Virus record (IMG/VR): IMGVR_UViG_3300038423_000085
Location: 46,409 to 110,408 of that record
Source: a virus
Direction: 5' to 3' (one strand)
Length of the DNA: 64,000 nucleotides
This document shows, one piece after another, positions 41,795-48,078 of the stretch (position 1 is its first letter; each line of letters starts with the position of its first letter). The notes beneath the pieces are model-generated. The model did not search any database. It was not told the origin of the DNA and worked only from the letters and a program-made list of their open reading frames with translations. The translations under genes were made by a program, and so were the position numbers.

Positions 41795-42136
41795 ATGTTA
41801 GAGACCCCAAAAGAAGTGCTCGGTGAGGGATATCCTCTGCCAACAGAGCAGGCGCGTAAGGAAACAGCGCCCATCTGGGAACGAGCATTTGAGATACATG
41901 CGACGGCACATGTAGGTGATAGTCGCTTCCACGAAGGGAGCATGCTCCCAGTGAGAGGAGATGAGTATCACAACGGTACTCCCTACTGTGACTGTTACAT
42001 GCGAGCCTGGCTGGAGTTTCATGATCCTGTAAAGATAGCAGAACCCCAGGCTATAGTGCGTGAGAAAGAACGACTACGCGAGCTAGAAGAAGAGAGACAG
42101 AAGTTCGCGATAGAATACTTTGAGAGAGTTGTATGA
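41795..42136 (+). CDS. hypothetical protein
   Basis: 113 residues, GAGGG upstream. DEYHNGTPYCDCYMRAWLEFH is a Cys/His-containing block; the C-terminus is a long charged helix (REKERLRELEEERQKFA). Overlaps the next gene by ATGA. Unknown. Confidence 0.72.
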   Translation: MLETPKEVLGEGYPLPTEQARKETAPIWERAFEIHATAHVGDSRFHEGSMLPVRGDEYHNGTPYCDCYMRAWLEFHDPVKIAEPQAIVREKERLRELEEERQKFAIEYFERVV

Positions 42137-43032
42137 TCATCGAGCAGGGTGAATGCAATCTTAAGGATTGGATCAAAGAGGTCGGCATGTCCGGCCGTAT
42201 GCAGTCTGTCCTTATTGCTTCTTTCCGCGGCGCTGATTCAGACGACTCACCGGAAGTAAAGAGAGTCGTACGTTGGATCCGTAAGCAGTGCATCAAGCTG
42301 AACAATCCAAGATCTCATTTCATGAGAGACACGGAGTTCATTGATATTAAAGCTCTTATGGATCAAGATGCCTGGCAATGGGATCGTTTGAAGACACACT
42401 TCTACGATCACCTGAAGCAGGCATTGGCAGTCATAGCATTCTTTCATCCTGATGAGTGGGTGCAGGCAAAAGCACTTAAGGCCTACCACGATCTGACAGA
42501 GCACGAGAGCATTGTGCCCGAGGACCGTGTAGACTTGGTCTCGCGATTGGCAGATACTAAACCGATCGCGCGCGGTGAATGGGTAGTGCAGGACTGGGTC
42601 CTGCAGTTGAGTGGTAAGATGCAATCAGCTTTGTTCTGCGCTATGCGCGGATCCGATATCTCTACGGAAGATGAAGTCCGAAGATTAACACGCTGGCTGC
42701 GTTGGGTAGTCATGAGAGATGTAATGCCAGAGTCGCATTACATGAAAGACAGAGAGTTTATGAGCTTAAAGGTCAGATTCGAAATGTATCCATCGGAGTG
42801 GGGTAACCTGCCGATTCACTTCCGGCACCACACCCGAGAAGCGCTCGAGATCGTGGGATACATGCATCCGGATAAAGACATCCGTGAACGCGCTCTGGCC
42901 GCGTATGAAGATATTTGTAAGAAGTCTAAGGGCAAGCCAGAAACAAAGTCCATCCTGGTAAATCGTATGAAAGATGAGCCGGGCAGGACTGCTGATCCAA
43001 ATCAGCAACGAACCAACCTTCCGGTAGCTTAA
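42133..43032 (+). CDS. two-repeat hypothetical protein
   Basis: 299 residues made of two similar halves. Repeat 1 has GRMQSVLIASFRG, SHFMRDTEFIDIKAL and FFHPDEWVQAKALKAY; repeat 2 has GKMQSALFCAMRG, SHYMKDREFMSLKVR and YMHPDKDIRERALAAY. Repeats are about 120 residues. Proteins with this unit are common in phage genomes but I know no function. A basic tail follows. Confidence 0.8.
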   Translation: MIIEQGECNLKDWIKEVGMSGRMQSVLIASFRGADSDDSPEVKRVVRWIRKQCIKLNNPRSHFMRDTEFIDIKALMDQDAWQWDRLKTHFYDHLKQALAVIAFFHPDEWVQAKALKAYHDLTEHESIVPEDRVDLVSRLADTKPIARGEWVVQDWVLQLSGKMQSALFCAMRGSDISTEDEVRRLTRWLRWVVMRDVMPESHYMKDREFMSLKVRFEMYPSEWGNLPIHFRHHTREALEIVGYMHPDKDIRERALAAYEDICKKSKGKPETKSILVNRMKDEPGRTADPNQQRTNLPVA

Positions 43033-43035
43033 CAC

Positions 43036-43111
43036 TGGTAGGTGGTGCAAATGGTAGTCACGCCGGGCCTTGAACCCGGAGATCCTGGTTCGAATCCAGG
43101 CCTACCAACCA
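43036..43111 (+). tRNA. tRNA-Gln(TTG), C33
   Basis: Acceptor TGGTAGG/CCTACCA, anticodon stem CCGGG/CCCGG, loop CCTTGAA giving TTG with C at position 33, T arm CCTGG-TTCGAAT-CCAGG, encoded CCA. Confidence 0.85.
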
Positions 43112-43112
43112 T

Positions 43113-43187
43113 GGGTTCGTAGCTTAAAGGTAGAGCAACCGCCTTTTAAGCGGTGGAATGCTGGTTCAAATCCAGCCGGACCCACCA
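43113..43187 (+). tRNA. tRNA-Lys(TTT)
   Basis: Acceptor GGGTTCG/CGGACCC, D stem GCT/AGC, anticodon stem ACCGC/GCGGT, loop CTTTTAA, T arm GCTGG-TTCAAAT-CCAGC, encoded CCA. Confidence 0.92.
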
Positions 43188-43188
43188 C

Positions 43189-43268
43189 GCTCCATTAGCT
43201 CAGCGGAAACCAAGAGCACTCGGCTACGGACCGAGGGGTCGGGAGTTCGAATCTCTCATGGAGCACCA
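43189..43268 (+). tRNA. tRNA-Arg(ACG)
   Basis: Acceptor GCTCCAT/ATGGAGC, D stem GCTC/GAGC, anticodon stem CTCGG/CCGAG, loop CTACGGA, T arm GGGAG-TTCGAAT-CTCTC, encoded CCA. An A34 anticodon normally needs deamination to inosine to read CGN fully. Confidence 0.9.
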
Positions 43269-43276
43269 AGTTTCGC

Positions 43277-43352
43277 GGGCTTGTAGCTCAGACGGAAGAG
43301 CAGCGGAGTTCTAACCCGCAGGCAGAGAGTTCGAATCTCTCCAAGCTCGCCA
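43277..43352 (+). tRNA. tRNA-Arg(TCT)
   Basis: Acceptor GGGCTTG/CAAGCTC, D stem GCTC/GAGC, anticodon loop GTTCTAA, stem with one A-C mismatch, T arm GAGAG-TTCGAAT-CTCTC, encoded CCA. Reads AGA/AGG. Confidence 0.88.
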
Positions 43353-43362
43353 AGATTTACGT

Positions 43363-43437
43363 TGCCTACTCGTTTAACTGGTAGGACGCCAGCCTCTGGA
43401 GCTGGATATGAAGGTTCGAGTCCTTCGAAGGCAACCA
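43363..43437 (+). tRNA. tRNA-Gln(CTG)
   Basis: Acceptor TGCCTAC/GAAGGCA (one mismatch), anticodon stem CCAGC/GCTGG, loop CTCTGGA read as CTG, T arm GAAGG-TTCGAGT-CCTTC, encoded CCA. G37 as in the tRNA at 41560. Confidence 0.82.
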
Positions 43438-43448
43438 CATATTTACTA

Positions 43449-43523
43449 GCCATGGTAGCTCCAATGTAGAGCTGCGCACCTGTAATGCGCGGGTTGGGGG
43501 TTCAAGTCCCTCCCATGGCTCCA
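43449..43523 (+). tRNA. tRNA-Thr(TGT), C33
   Basis: Acceptor GCCATGG/CCATGGC, D stem GCTC/GAGC with a short 7-base loop, anticodon stem GCGCA/TGCGC, loop CCTGTAA with C33, T arm GGGGG-TTCAAGT-CCCTC, encoded CCA. Confidence 0.88.
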
Positions 43524-43533
43524 CGAGGTCACA

Positions 43534-43746
43534 ATGAACCAAGGAAGACCAGCACCGAAGCAATGCCCGTCAGTGGGTCAAGGTGTCACCTTGGTTGCAG
43601 GCTACACCCAGATGATGCTGGGCGCCAGGGTGAACAAGACGTGGAACCCAACTACAAGACAGTGGGAGTTCATGAGCCGGCCGGCCCTCACAGAAGGAAC
43701 CAACGGCGGCAAGAGATTCGCATTTGGGCCATCTAAGCTGATCTAA
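43534..43746 (+). CDS. small hypothetical protein
   Basis: 70 residues from ATG 43534, GAGG upstream. Basic, Gly- and Thr-rich (VNKTWNPTTRQWEFMSRPALTEG). Unknown; sits between tRNAs. Confidence 0.65.
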   Translation: MNQGRPAPKQCPSVGQGVTLVAGYTQMMLGARVNKTWNPTTRQWEFMSRPALTEGTNGGKRFAFGPSKLI

Positions 43747-43749
43747 GTA

Positions 43750-43758
43750 TGGTATAAT
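43750..43758 (+). promoter_or_regulatory. extended -10 promoter-like motif
   Basis: TGGTATAAT right after the stop at 43746, no good -35. Would restart transcription inside the tRNA array. Confidence 0.5.
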
Positions 43759-43764
43759 GGGTTT

Positions 43765-43929
43765 GTGTTCAACCCAATCTATCCGACCTGCTCTAAGTGG
43801 TGGCGCGCTGTTTTCCGGCTGCGCACCATAGAAAGAGATGGAAGCTTTCAGATACGCTGTAGATTGGTGAAATCAGATAAGTGTTGTCGGTTCTATTGGT
43901 TAGTTATACGTAGGCAACTACTATACTAA
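43765..43929 (+). CDS. possible small basic protein
   Basis: 54 codons from GTG 43765, just 7 bases after the TATAAT, so any message from that promoter would be nearly leaderless. Product is basic and Cys-containing. It ends in TATACTAA of another promoter-like motif. Weakly supported. Confidence 0.3.
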   Translation: MFNPIYPTCSKWWRAVFRLRTIERDGSFQIRCRLVKSDKCCRFYWLVIRRQLLY

Positions 43930-43941
43930 TCAGGGGTACGA

Positions 43942-44015
43942 GCGAGGTTGGTATAGTGGTAGCACGTGACCTTGCCAAGGTCGAGGCACCGGTTCGAATC
44001 CGGTACTTCGCTCCA
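43942..44015 (+). tRNA. tRNA-Gly(GCC)
   Basis: Acceptor GCGAGGT/ACTTCGC, anticodon loop TTGCCAA, T arm ACCGG-TTCGAAT-CCGGT, discriminator T, encoded CCA. Confidence 0.9.
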
Positions 44016-44022
44016 GGATCTT

Positions 44023-44145
44023 ATGCTAGCTTATGCAATAACTTGCACTGTTCTAATGGCTGCTGTTTACTTCGCGCCATTCTGCAAGAAAGGGTTTCGA
44101 CCCGACCAATCACCAAAGTACACGGTGGGTCCTCTTAAGGGATAA
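44023..44145 (+). CDS. small membrane protein
   Basis: 40 residues from ATG 44023 (AGGA upstream). Hydrophobic first half with two cysteines (MLAYAITCTVLMAAVYFAPFC) and a basic tail. Squeezed between two tRNAs; plausible membrane or lipoprotein-like peptide. Confidence 0.45.
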   Translation: MLAYAITCTVLMAAVYFAPFCKKGFRPDQSPKYTVGPLKG

Positions 44146-44154
44146 TCGGGACCA

Positions 44155-44230
44155 GCGGCTGTGATGTTAACGGCCAGCATGTCTGCCTTCCAAGCAGAAT
44201 GTATCGGTTCGAATCCGATTAGCCGCTCCA
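44155..44230 (+). tRNA. tRNA-Gly(TCC)
   Basis: Acceptor GCGGCTG/TAGCCGC, D stem ATG/CAT, anticodon stem TCTGC/GCAGA, loop CTTCCAA, T arm ATCGG-TTCGAAT-CCGAT, encoded CCA. Confidence 0.92.
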
Positions 44231-44237
44231 AGCTCTC

Positions 44238-44322
44238 GAAGCACGGTAAGGGTCATGGCCCTACACGGACGCATACGGATGATGTACCATGAGCCGTCCG
44301 GCGCAGCCGCATTACGTGCTTC
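44238..44322 (+). ncRNA. three-way-junction RNA element
   Basis: GAAGCACG (44238-44245) pairs perfectly with CGTGCTTC (44315-44322). Inside are two hairpins: GTA-GGG/CCC-TAC (46-64) and CGGACG/CGTCCG (66-71 with 95-100). tRNA-sized but without a T loop or an anticodon arm. A processed ncRNA or tRNA-derived element. Confidence 0.45.
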
Positions 44323-44326
44323 CCGG

Positions 44327-44403
44327 GCCTCCGTAGCTCAGCCTAGCAGAGCACCGGGCATCTAACCCGGGGGTCATCCGCGAAACACGGATCGGGGGCT
44401 CCA
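44327..44403 (+). tRNA. tRNA-Arg-like (TCT), abnormal T loop and A33
   Basis: Acceptor GCCTCCG/CGGGGGC, D stem GCTC/GAGC, anticodon stem CCGGG/CCCGG with loop CATCTAA, T stem ATCCG/CGGAT, encoded CCA. The T loop is CGAAACA instead of TTCRANY and position 33 is A. Stems are intact, so it is not plainly decayed. Confidence 0.65.
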
Positions 44404-44408
44404 CGATC

Positions 44409-44612
44409 TTGCCTCTGGCTCCTCGTAAGAGGGGTAGTTCAAAGCTCACAGGGGCGCCAAGTGTAGTAGATGTAATCCGAGTCGCCGATCTTGACGACCT
44501 TCAAAGTGAGGTACACCGATGTTCAAACAACATCGGCACCGCCATCTTCATCATCGCCACTACGGAAGAGGGCTATATCTTCTACTGGAGTGGGAAGGTG
44601 ACGGAGTGGTAG
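44409..44612 (+). CDS. small hypothetical protein
   Basis: 67 residues if TTG 44409 is the start; no ribosome site is visible. The C-terminal part (CSNNIGTAIFIIATTEEGYIFYWSGKVTEW) looks like a genuine beta-rich peptide. Between a tRNA and the next gene. Uncertain. Confidence 0.5.
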   Translation: MPLAPRKRGSSKLTGAPSVVDVIRVADLDDLQSEVHRCSNNIGTAIFIIATTEEGYIFYWSGKVTEW

Positions 44613-44635
44613 TGTCTTCCTTAGGAGGAACGTTA

Positions 44636-45016
44636 ATGATTCAAGTATCAGACAGTTTGCTTTCAAATCTCGCGTTGGCACTCGTTGACCAGCTCGGTTT
44701 CCCAGCCAATCTGGATGGCGTAACTGCAGTATGGTCGATCGACAACGCGAATGTTGGTTCCATTGTGGGCAACAACTTCGCAGCTGTGTTCACACCTGGA
44801 ACAGATTTGACCGACGTCGGAACCATCACAGCAGCCGTGAGCATCAATGGCACGTTTGCTTTCAATGTAACCGTCCAGGTCCAGGTTGTATCTGGTGCAC
44901 CAGTGAGTGGTACAATCACACTGAGTGGCACTTCTCCTCTGCCGGCCGCTGCACCCGCAGCCCCAGCAGCTCCAGCAGCCCCTGCAGCCCCAGCGGCAAC
45001 AGGCGCAACAGCCTAA
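44636..45016 (+). CDS. Ig-like domain protein with Ala-Pro tail
   Basis: 126 residues, AGGAGG 8 bases before ATG 44636. LDGVTAVWSIDNANVGSIVG and DVGTITAAVSINGTF are a Big2/cadherin-like beta domain similar in style to the C-terminal domain of 38851-39990; the tail is repeats of AAPAAP. Probably a surface or virion decoration protein. Confidence 0.72.
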   Translation: MIQVSDSLLSNLALALVDQLGFPANLDGVTAVWSIDNANVGSIVGNNFAAVFTPGTDLTDVGTITAAVSINGTFAFNVTVQVQVVSGAPVSGTITLSGTSPLPAAAPAAPAAPAAPAAPAATGATA

Positions 45017-45029
45017 AGTAGTCCTAAGT

Positions 45030-45056
45030 CCTGAGGGGTGAGTAAGGCCCCTCAGG
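45030..45056 (+). terminator. hairpin terminator candidate
   Basis: CCTGAGGGG pairs perfectly over nine bases with CCCCTCAGG across a 9-base loop, 14 bases after the stop. No T run. The following 170 bases (to 45228) hold no gene I can support, only more short hairpins. Confidence 0.5.
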
Positions 45057-45228
45057 CAGAGATTAGAAGTATAAGATTGGTAGCGCGAAAAGCGACAGGT
45101 AGCCCCTCTGTATACCGAGGGCAGGTGCTGAATCGTCCCAGACGTGGGGTGATTTGGAAGTTGGTCCACCGGAAGGCCAGCGCGGTTGTCGTGTAAGCCG
45201 TGCGCTATTGATATTCCAAGAGGTTGCT

Positions 45229-45360
45229 ATGTGCACAATGAAGTGTCCTGTGTGCGGTAAGCAGGTTAGCAAACCTCAGCCTAAAGACGAGTTCGTCTGC
45301 CCATGTGGTTGGCGATCGGAAGCAAAAAAGAACAACGGAGAACATCATGAAGAACAGTAA
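45229..45360 (+). CDS. small zinc-ribbon protein
   Basis: 43 residues from ATG 45229 (AGAGG upstream). CPVCGK and CPCGWRS form a typical two-knuckle zinc ribbon. Unknown partner. Overlaps the next gene by 14 bases. Confidence 0.72.
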   Translation: MCTMKCPVCGKQVSKPQPKDEFVCPCGWRSEAKKNNGEHHEEQ

Positions 45361-45502
45361 CGGGTCTAAGACACCTCCAGCACAACTTAGCAAGACCCCG
45401 TATATCGGCGACCCGATCTTCGCGTCACCGACCACACACAAGGCAAAGGCCATCAAGCCTACTCAGCCGAAGGTGGCAAACTCGGGCGTCAAAAAGGGCT
45501 AA
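45347..45502 (+). CDS. small hypothetical protein
   Basis: 51 residues from ATG 45347 (ACGGAG upstream). Lys/Pro/Thr-rich and disordered. Unknown. Confidence 0.6.
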   Translation: MKNSNGSKTPPAQLSKTPYIGDPIFASPTTHKAKAIKPTQPKVANSGVKKG

Positions 45503-45515
45503 GCCGGCAACGGTA

Positions 45516-45638
45516 ATGGCCCTCAGAAAGAAAGCGAAGAAGGCCTCATGGTTTAACCATGGGGCCACTCGACTAGCCGCGGCTACAGTACAAATGTACA
45601 AGCCGCAGAAGCCATTACCGCAACCCAAAGCAAAGTAA
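45516..45638 (+). CDS. small basic peptide
   Basis: 40 residues, ATG 45516. MALRKKAKKASWFNHGATRL is strongly basic and could bind nucleic acid. Weak ribosome site. Confidence 0.5.
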   Translation: MALRKKAKKASWFNHGATRLAAATVQMYKPQKPLPQPKAK

Positions 45639-45649
45639 TACTCCCACCT

Positions 45650-45677
45650 TTGGCTTGCCGTCCTGGCAGGCTATAAT
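45650..45677 (+). promoter_or_regulatory. sigma-70-type promoter before tRNA-Asn
   Basis: TTGGCT, 16-base spacer, TATAAT, 19 bases upstream of tRNA-Asn. Second good promoter of the RNA region. Confidence 0.6.
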
Positions 45678-45695
45678 ACAACATAGAGATTCTAC

Positions 45696-45771
45696 TGGAG
45701 TGTGGCTCAACCGGTACAGCATCTGGCCGTTAACCAGACACTTGGGGGTTCGAGTCCCTCTGCTCCAGCCA
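45696..45771 (+). tRNA. tRNA-Asn(GTT), C33
   Basis: Acceptor TGGAGTG/TGCTCCA, D stem GCT/AGC, anticodon stem TCTGG/CCAGA, loop CCGTTAA with C33, T arm GGGGG-TTCGAGT-CCCTC, discriminator G, encoded CCA. Confidence 0.88.
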
Positions 45772-45776
45772 AGCTT

Positions 45777-46175
45777 ATGAAAGAGACGCCCAAAGTAGAG
45801 AAGCGCATATACGTTGTCCTCCCTTCATTCGTCATATCACCGACGATGTTCCTAAGAGAGGTCATTCCGATGTCCTGCGGCCGCTGTATAGCACAGGCAT
45901 GTCATGTGGTATCGAAGCTGAAGCTGAGACTTAAACTGGATCCCGATGAAGAACACACAACCATCGTCCTCAAAGTCGTTGACAGCGACGAGCTGGAAAA
46001 AGTCCGTGATAAGATCTCACGCTCGCGTCTTCCGTGGGAAGAGTTTCGCGATACCAACCCCGGGTACTATAAGACTGAAAAGTCCATCCTAACCGCGGTT
46101 GCTGTTTGTTGTTCGAGAAAGAAAGGTAAGTCACTGTTCCATGGCTACGATGCCTGGCAGTGTGATGTGGAGTAA
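45777..46175 (+). CDS. Pth2-like peptidyl-tRNA hydrolase
   Basis: 132 residues from ATG 45777, 6 bases after tRNA-Asn. MSCGRCIAQACHVVSKL near 32-48 resembles the G-K-x-A-x-Q-x-x-H-A helix of Pth2, and HTTIVLKVVDSDELEKVRDKI, then LPWEEFRDTNPGYY and LTAVAV follow in the Pth2 order. Pth2 frees tRNA from peptidyl-tRNA dropped by ribosomes. With 27 tRNAs and a tmRNA around, a role in recycling tRNA is natural. The longer upstream frame runs through the tRNA and is rejected. Confidence 0.72.
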   Translation: MKETPKVEKRIYVVLPSFVISPTMFLREVIPMSCGRCIAQACHVVSKLKLRLKLDPDEEHTTIVLKVVDSDELEKVRDKISRSRLPWEEFRDTNPGYYKTEKSILTAVAVCCSRKKGKSLFHGYDAWQCDVE

Positions 46176-46273
46176 ACTCGTGAAGAACGATACAATGGGC
46201 GGATGCATTCGATTGCTAGGCCTGCTTAGTTAGCAGGCCCGCGGACTGCCGTCCCCGGACCTTGTAGTTCAAG

Positions 46274-46352
46274 GCGCTGGTGGACAAAATGGCAAAGCCG
46301 CCTCGTTCAGACCGAGGAGATTTTGTGGGTTCGAATCCCACCCAGCGCACCA
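46274..46352 (+). tRNA. tRNA-Leu(CAG)
   Basis: Acceptor GCGCTGG/CCAGCGC, anticodon stem CCTCG/CGAGG, loop TTCAGAC, T arm GTGGG-TTCGAAT-CCCAC, encoded CCA. The variable region is only 7 bases, short for Leu, and the D stem is imperfect. Confidence 0.82.
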
Positions 46353-46365
46353 AGTTTATCGATGT

Positions 46366-46454
46366 GCTGGAGTGGCGTAACTGGCAGCCGCGCAGGGCTC
46401 AAGCCCCTGTGGCCCTAGAAAGCCGTGAGAGTTCGAATCTCTCCTTCAGCACCA
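46366..46454 (+). tRNA. tRNA-Leu(CAA)
   Basis: Acceptor GCTGGAG/CTTCAGC, D stem GCG/CGC, anticodon stem CAGGG/CCCTG, loop CTCAAGC, long variable arm closed by GGC/GCC, T arm GAGAG-TTCGAAT-CTCTC, encoded CCA. Confidence 0.9.
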
Positions 46455-46455
46455 A

Positions 46456-46540
46456 GTACCTGTGCTGAAACTGGTAGCCAGCCGCGGTTGAGAGCCGCGT
46501 GCCGCAAGGCGTGGAGGTTCGAATCCTCTCAGGTACACCA
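46456..46540 (+). tRNA. tRNA-Leu(GAG)
   Basis: Acceptor GTACCTG/CAGGTAC, D stem CTG/CAG, anticodon stem CGCGG/CCGCG, loop TTGAGAG, variable arm GCC-GCAA-GGC, T arm GGAGG-TTCGAAT-CCTCT, encoded CCA. Confidence 0.9.
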
Positions 46541-46545
46541 AGATT

Positions 46546-46863
46546 ATGATACCAACGCTTCTCAAGATCGCAGTGGGTATTCTGATTCCGGCCGCAACAG
46601 CAGACGGAGTCAGCACAGCTCACTTTCTGAGGAAAGGTTACACTGAAGCAGATCGAATCATGATCTGGATCTACGGCACCGATGATCCTTCAGTGAAGAG
46701 GATGTGGGTTCGTAGCAGCATTGCCGTAGCACTCGAGGTCCTTGTAGCAGGTATTGCAGCGCATTACTGGACACCTGCAGGATACGGATTTGGAGTTGGG
46801 TATCTGTGCCAGGCAGCTTATCACGTCTACTGTACAGTGAACAACTATAGGAACGTGCCATGA
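46546..46863 (+). CDS. small multi-span membrane protein
   Basis: 105 residues. Spans near 5-20, 58-76 and 79-97. TADGVSTAHFLRKGYTEAD and VALEVLVAGIAAHYW correspond in position to GDTYYTGVGLAKGLKEMNP and EAAAITVVGGVFMAY of 47046-47399, so the two are probably paralogues of a DUF5658-like family. Function unknown. Confidence 0.72.
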   Translation: MIPTLLKIAVGILIPAATADGVSTAHFLRKGYTEADRIMIWIYGTDDPSVKRMWVRSSIAVALEVLVAGIAAHYWTPAGYGFGVGYLCQAAYHVYCTVNNYRNVP

Positions 46864-46913
46864 AAGGCGGACAGAGCAGCGGAGTCGGTTATCGTAGCGC
46901 TTAATGAGCGCAC

Positions 46914-47021
46914 GGAGAGGTGCGCTTCCATGGAGGCGCAGCAGAGACGGGGATCTGCACTTGGCCGTAACCCAAGGTCCCAACGGGACTAGAGAAGGTT
47001 CAAATCCTTCCGTCTCCACCA
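46914..47021 (+). tRNA. tRNA-Tyr(GTA), C33, with an extra hairpin
   Basis: Acceptor GGAGAGG/CGTCTCC (6 of 7 pairs), D arm CGC/GCG, then an additional perfect hairpin GCAGA-GACGGGGA-TCTGC (46941-46958), then anticodon stem CTTGG/CCAAG with loop CCGTAAC, long variable arm GTCCC-AAC-GGGAC, T arm GAAGG-TTCAAAT-CCTTC, encoded CCA. The extra hairpin makes it 108 bases. Confidence 0.72.
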
Positions 47022-47045
47022 AGTTTAGAAGTACAAGGAGCAAAT

Positions 47046-47399
47046 ATGTTTGATCCATCGACAGATCCAAGAACGTGGCCCAATCAACCGGGCTTCTGGG
47101 AATCACTCGGTATCTTCGTTCTGTATGCTTACATGCTCGTTGCTATCCTGGGCGACACGTATTACACAGGGGTCGGACTGGCAAAGGGATTGAAGGAAAT
47201 GAATCCTATCAATCGCTGGCTCTTCCCCAAGTTGGGTCAAGCATTGACTTGTTTTGTTGAAGCCGCGGCAATCACAGTAGTAGGTGGAGTCTTCATGGCC
47301 TATAGTATGCCGCTGGCTTATGGTTATTGGGGACTCATCGCAGCCCTCGAAACCTGGATGGTTTATCGTAATCGCAAGATCCTAGGATTGAGTTTGTAA
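47046..47399 (+). CDS. small multi-span membrane protein
   Basis: 117 residues, AAGGAG upstream. Spans near 21-38, 66-85 and 90-105. GDTYYTGVGLAKGLKEMNPINRWL resembles DUF5658-like proteins. Likely paralogue of 46546-46863. Confidence 0.75.
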   Translation: MFDPSTDPRTWPNQPGFWESLGIFVLYAYMLVAILGDTYYTGVGLAKGLKEMNPINRWLFPKLGQALTCFVEAAAITVVGGVFMAYSMPLAYGYWGLIAALETWMVYRNRKILGLSL

Positions 47400-47445
47400 T
47401 GACGCGCGCACTAGAGCCACGACCCGAACGACCGTAAAAGGTCAC

Positions 47446-47519
47446 CGGGGTGTGTTCTAGTGGTAGGATCCATGCGTCGGAAGCATGGGGCGGAGGTTCG
47501 ATTCCTCCCACCCCGACCA
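47446..47519 (+). tRNA. tRNA-Pro(CGG)
   Basis: Acceptor CGGGGTG/CACCCCG, anticodon stem CATGC/GCATG, loop GTCGGAA, T arm GGAGG-TTCGATT-CCTCC, encoded CCA. Confidence 0.92.
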
Positions 47520-47528
47520 GATTTCCGT

Positions 47529-47603
47529 GGGGCAGTGGCGCAACGGGAGCGCAGATGCTTTGCAAGCATAAGGTTGTGGGTTCGATTCCCATCTGCTCCA
47601 CCA
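47529..47603 (+). tRNA. tRNA-Ala(TGC)
   Basis: Acceptor GGGGCAG/CTGCTCC, D stem GCGC/GCGC, anticodon loop TTTGCAA, T arm GTGGG-TTCGATT-CCCAT, encoded CCA. Confidence 0.92.
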
Positions 47604-47613
47604 AGGATTGACA

Positions 47614-47826
47614 ATGATCATCGAATCATACGTAACTGAAGTAGTAGATACCGACACGAAGCAGAAGAGAGCTTTTGTCGGTGTAGTTGGTGGCGAAGTA
47701 CTGTTGGATGTTCCCTTCAAGGATACCGATAACGAGAATCTGATCAAGACTCTCGTATGCGCTATCAGGGTTCTCGAACAGAAGCTGGTAGATGCTGGCC
47801 AGCCGCCATTTGGTGGTATAGTTTAA
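47614..47826 (+). CDS. small hypothetical protein
   Basis: 70 residues from ATG 47614 (AAGGA 6 bases upstream). Beta-rich first half (IESYVTEVVDTDTKQKRAFVG) and a helix. Unknown. Confidence 0.68.
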   Translation: MIIESYVTEVVDTDTKQKRAFVGVVGGEVLLDVPFKDTDNENLIKTLVCAIRVLEQKLVDAGQPPFGGIV

Positions 47827-47829
47827 CGC

Positions 47830-47907
47830 AGGCCGGTCGTTTAGCCCGGTCCAGGACCTCGGTCTCCAAAACCGATGACGGTGGTTCAAATCCATCCTGG
47901 CCTGCCA
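47830..47907 (+). tRNA. tRNA-Trp(CCA)
   Basis: Acceptor AGGCCGG/CTGGCCT, anticodon stem TCGGT/ACCGA, loop CTCCAAA, T arm GGTGG-TTCAAAT-CCATC, discriminator G, encoded CCA. Confidence 0.92.
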
Positions 47908-47916
47908 AAGGATTTG

Positions 47917-47925
47917 TGGTATAAT
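47917..47925 (+). promoter_or_regulatory. extended -10 promoter-like motif
   Basis: TGGTATAAT between tRNA-Trp and tRNA-Ser; no clear -35. Confidence 0.5.
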
Positions 47926-47988
47926 AAAAACATGAACGATACAGCCAACTCGAGTAGTAGAAGCTCATCACGATCTACCCGTGTATAC

Positions 47989-48078
47989 GGAGGGTTGGCT
48001 GAGTTTGGAAAGGCGCCAGGTTGCTAACCTGAGGCCTGGTGAAAGCCAGCGTAGGTTCAAATCCTACACCCTCCGCCA
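47989..48078 (+). tRNA. tRNA-Ser(GCT)
   Basis: Acceptor GGAGGGT/ACCCTCC, anticodon loop TTGCTAA, long variable arm, T arm GTAGG-TTCAAAT-CCTAC, discriminator G, encoded CCA. Confidence 0.92.

Noticed and set aside
45702-45776. N-terminal extension of the Pth2-like gene
   Set aside because: It would be translated from within tRNA-Asn; the Pth2-like similarity begins after ATG 45777.
47932-48027. 31-codon frame running into tRNA-Ser
   Set aside because: No ribosome site, Ser/Arg low complexity, and most of its end overlaps the tRNA.
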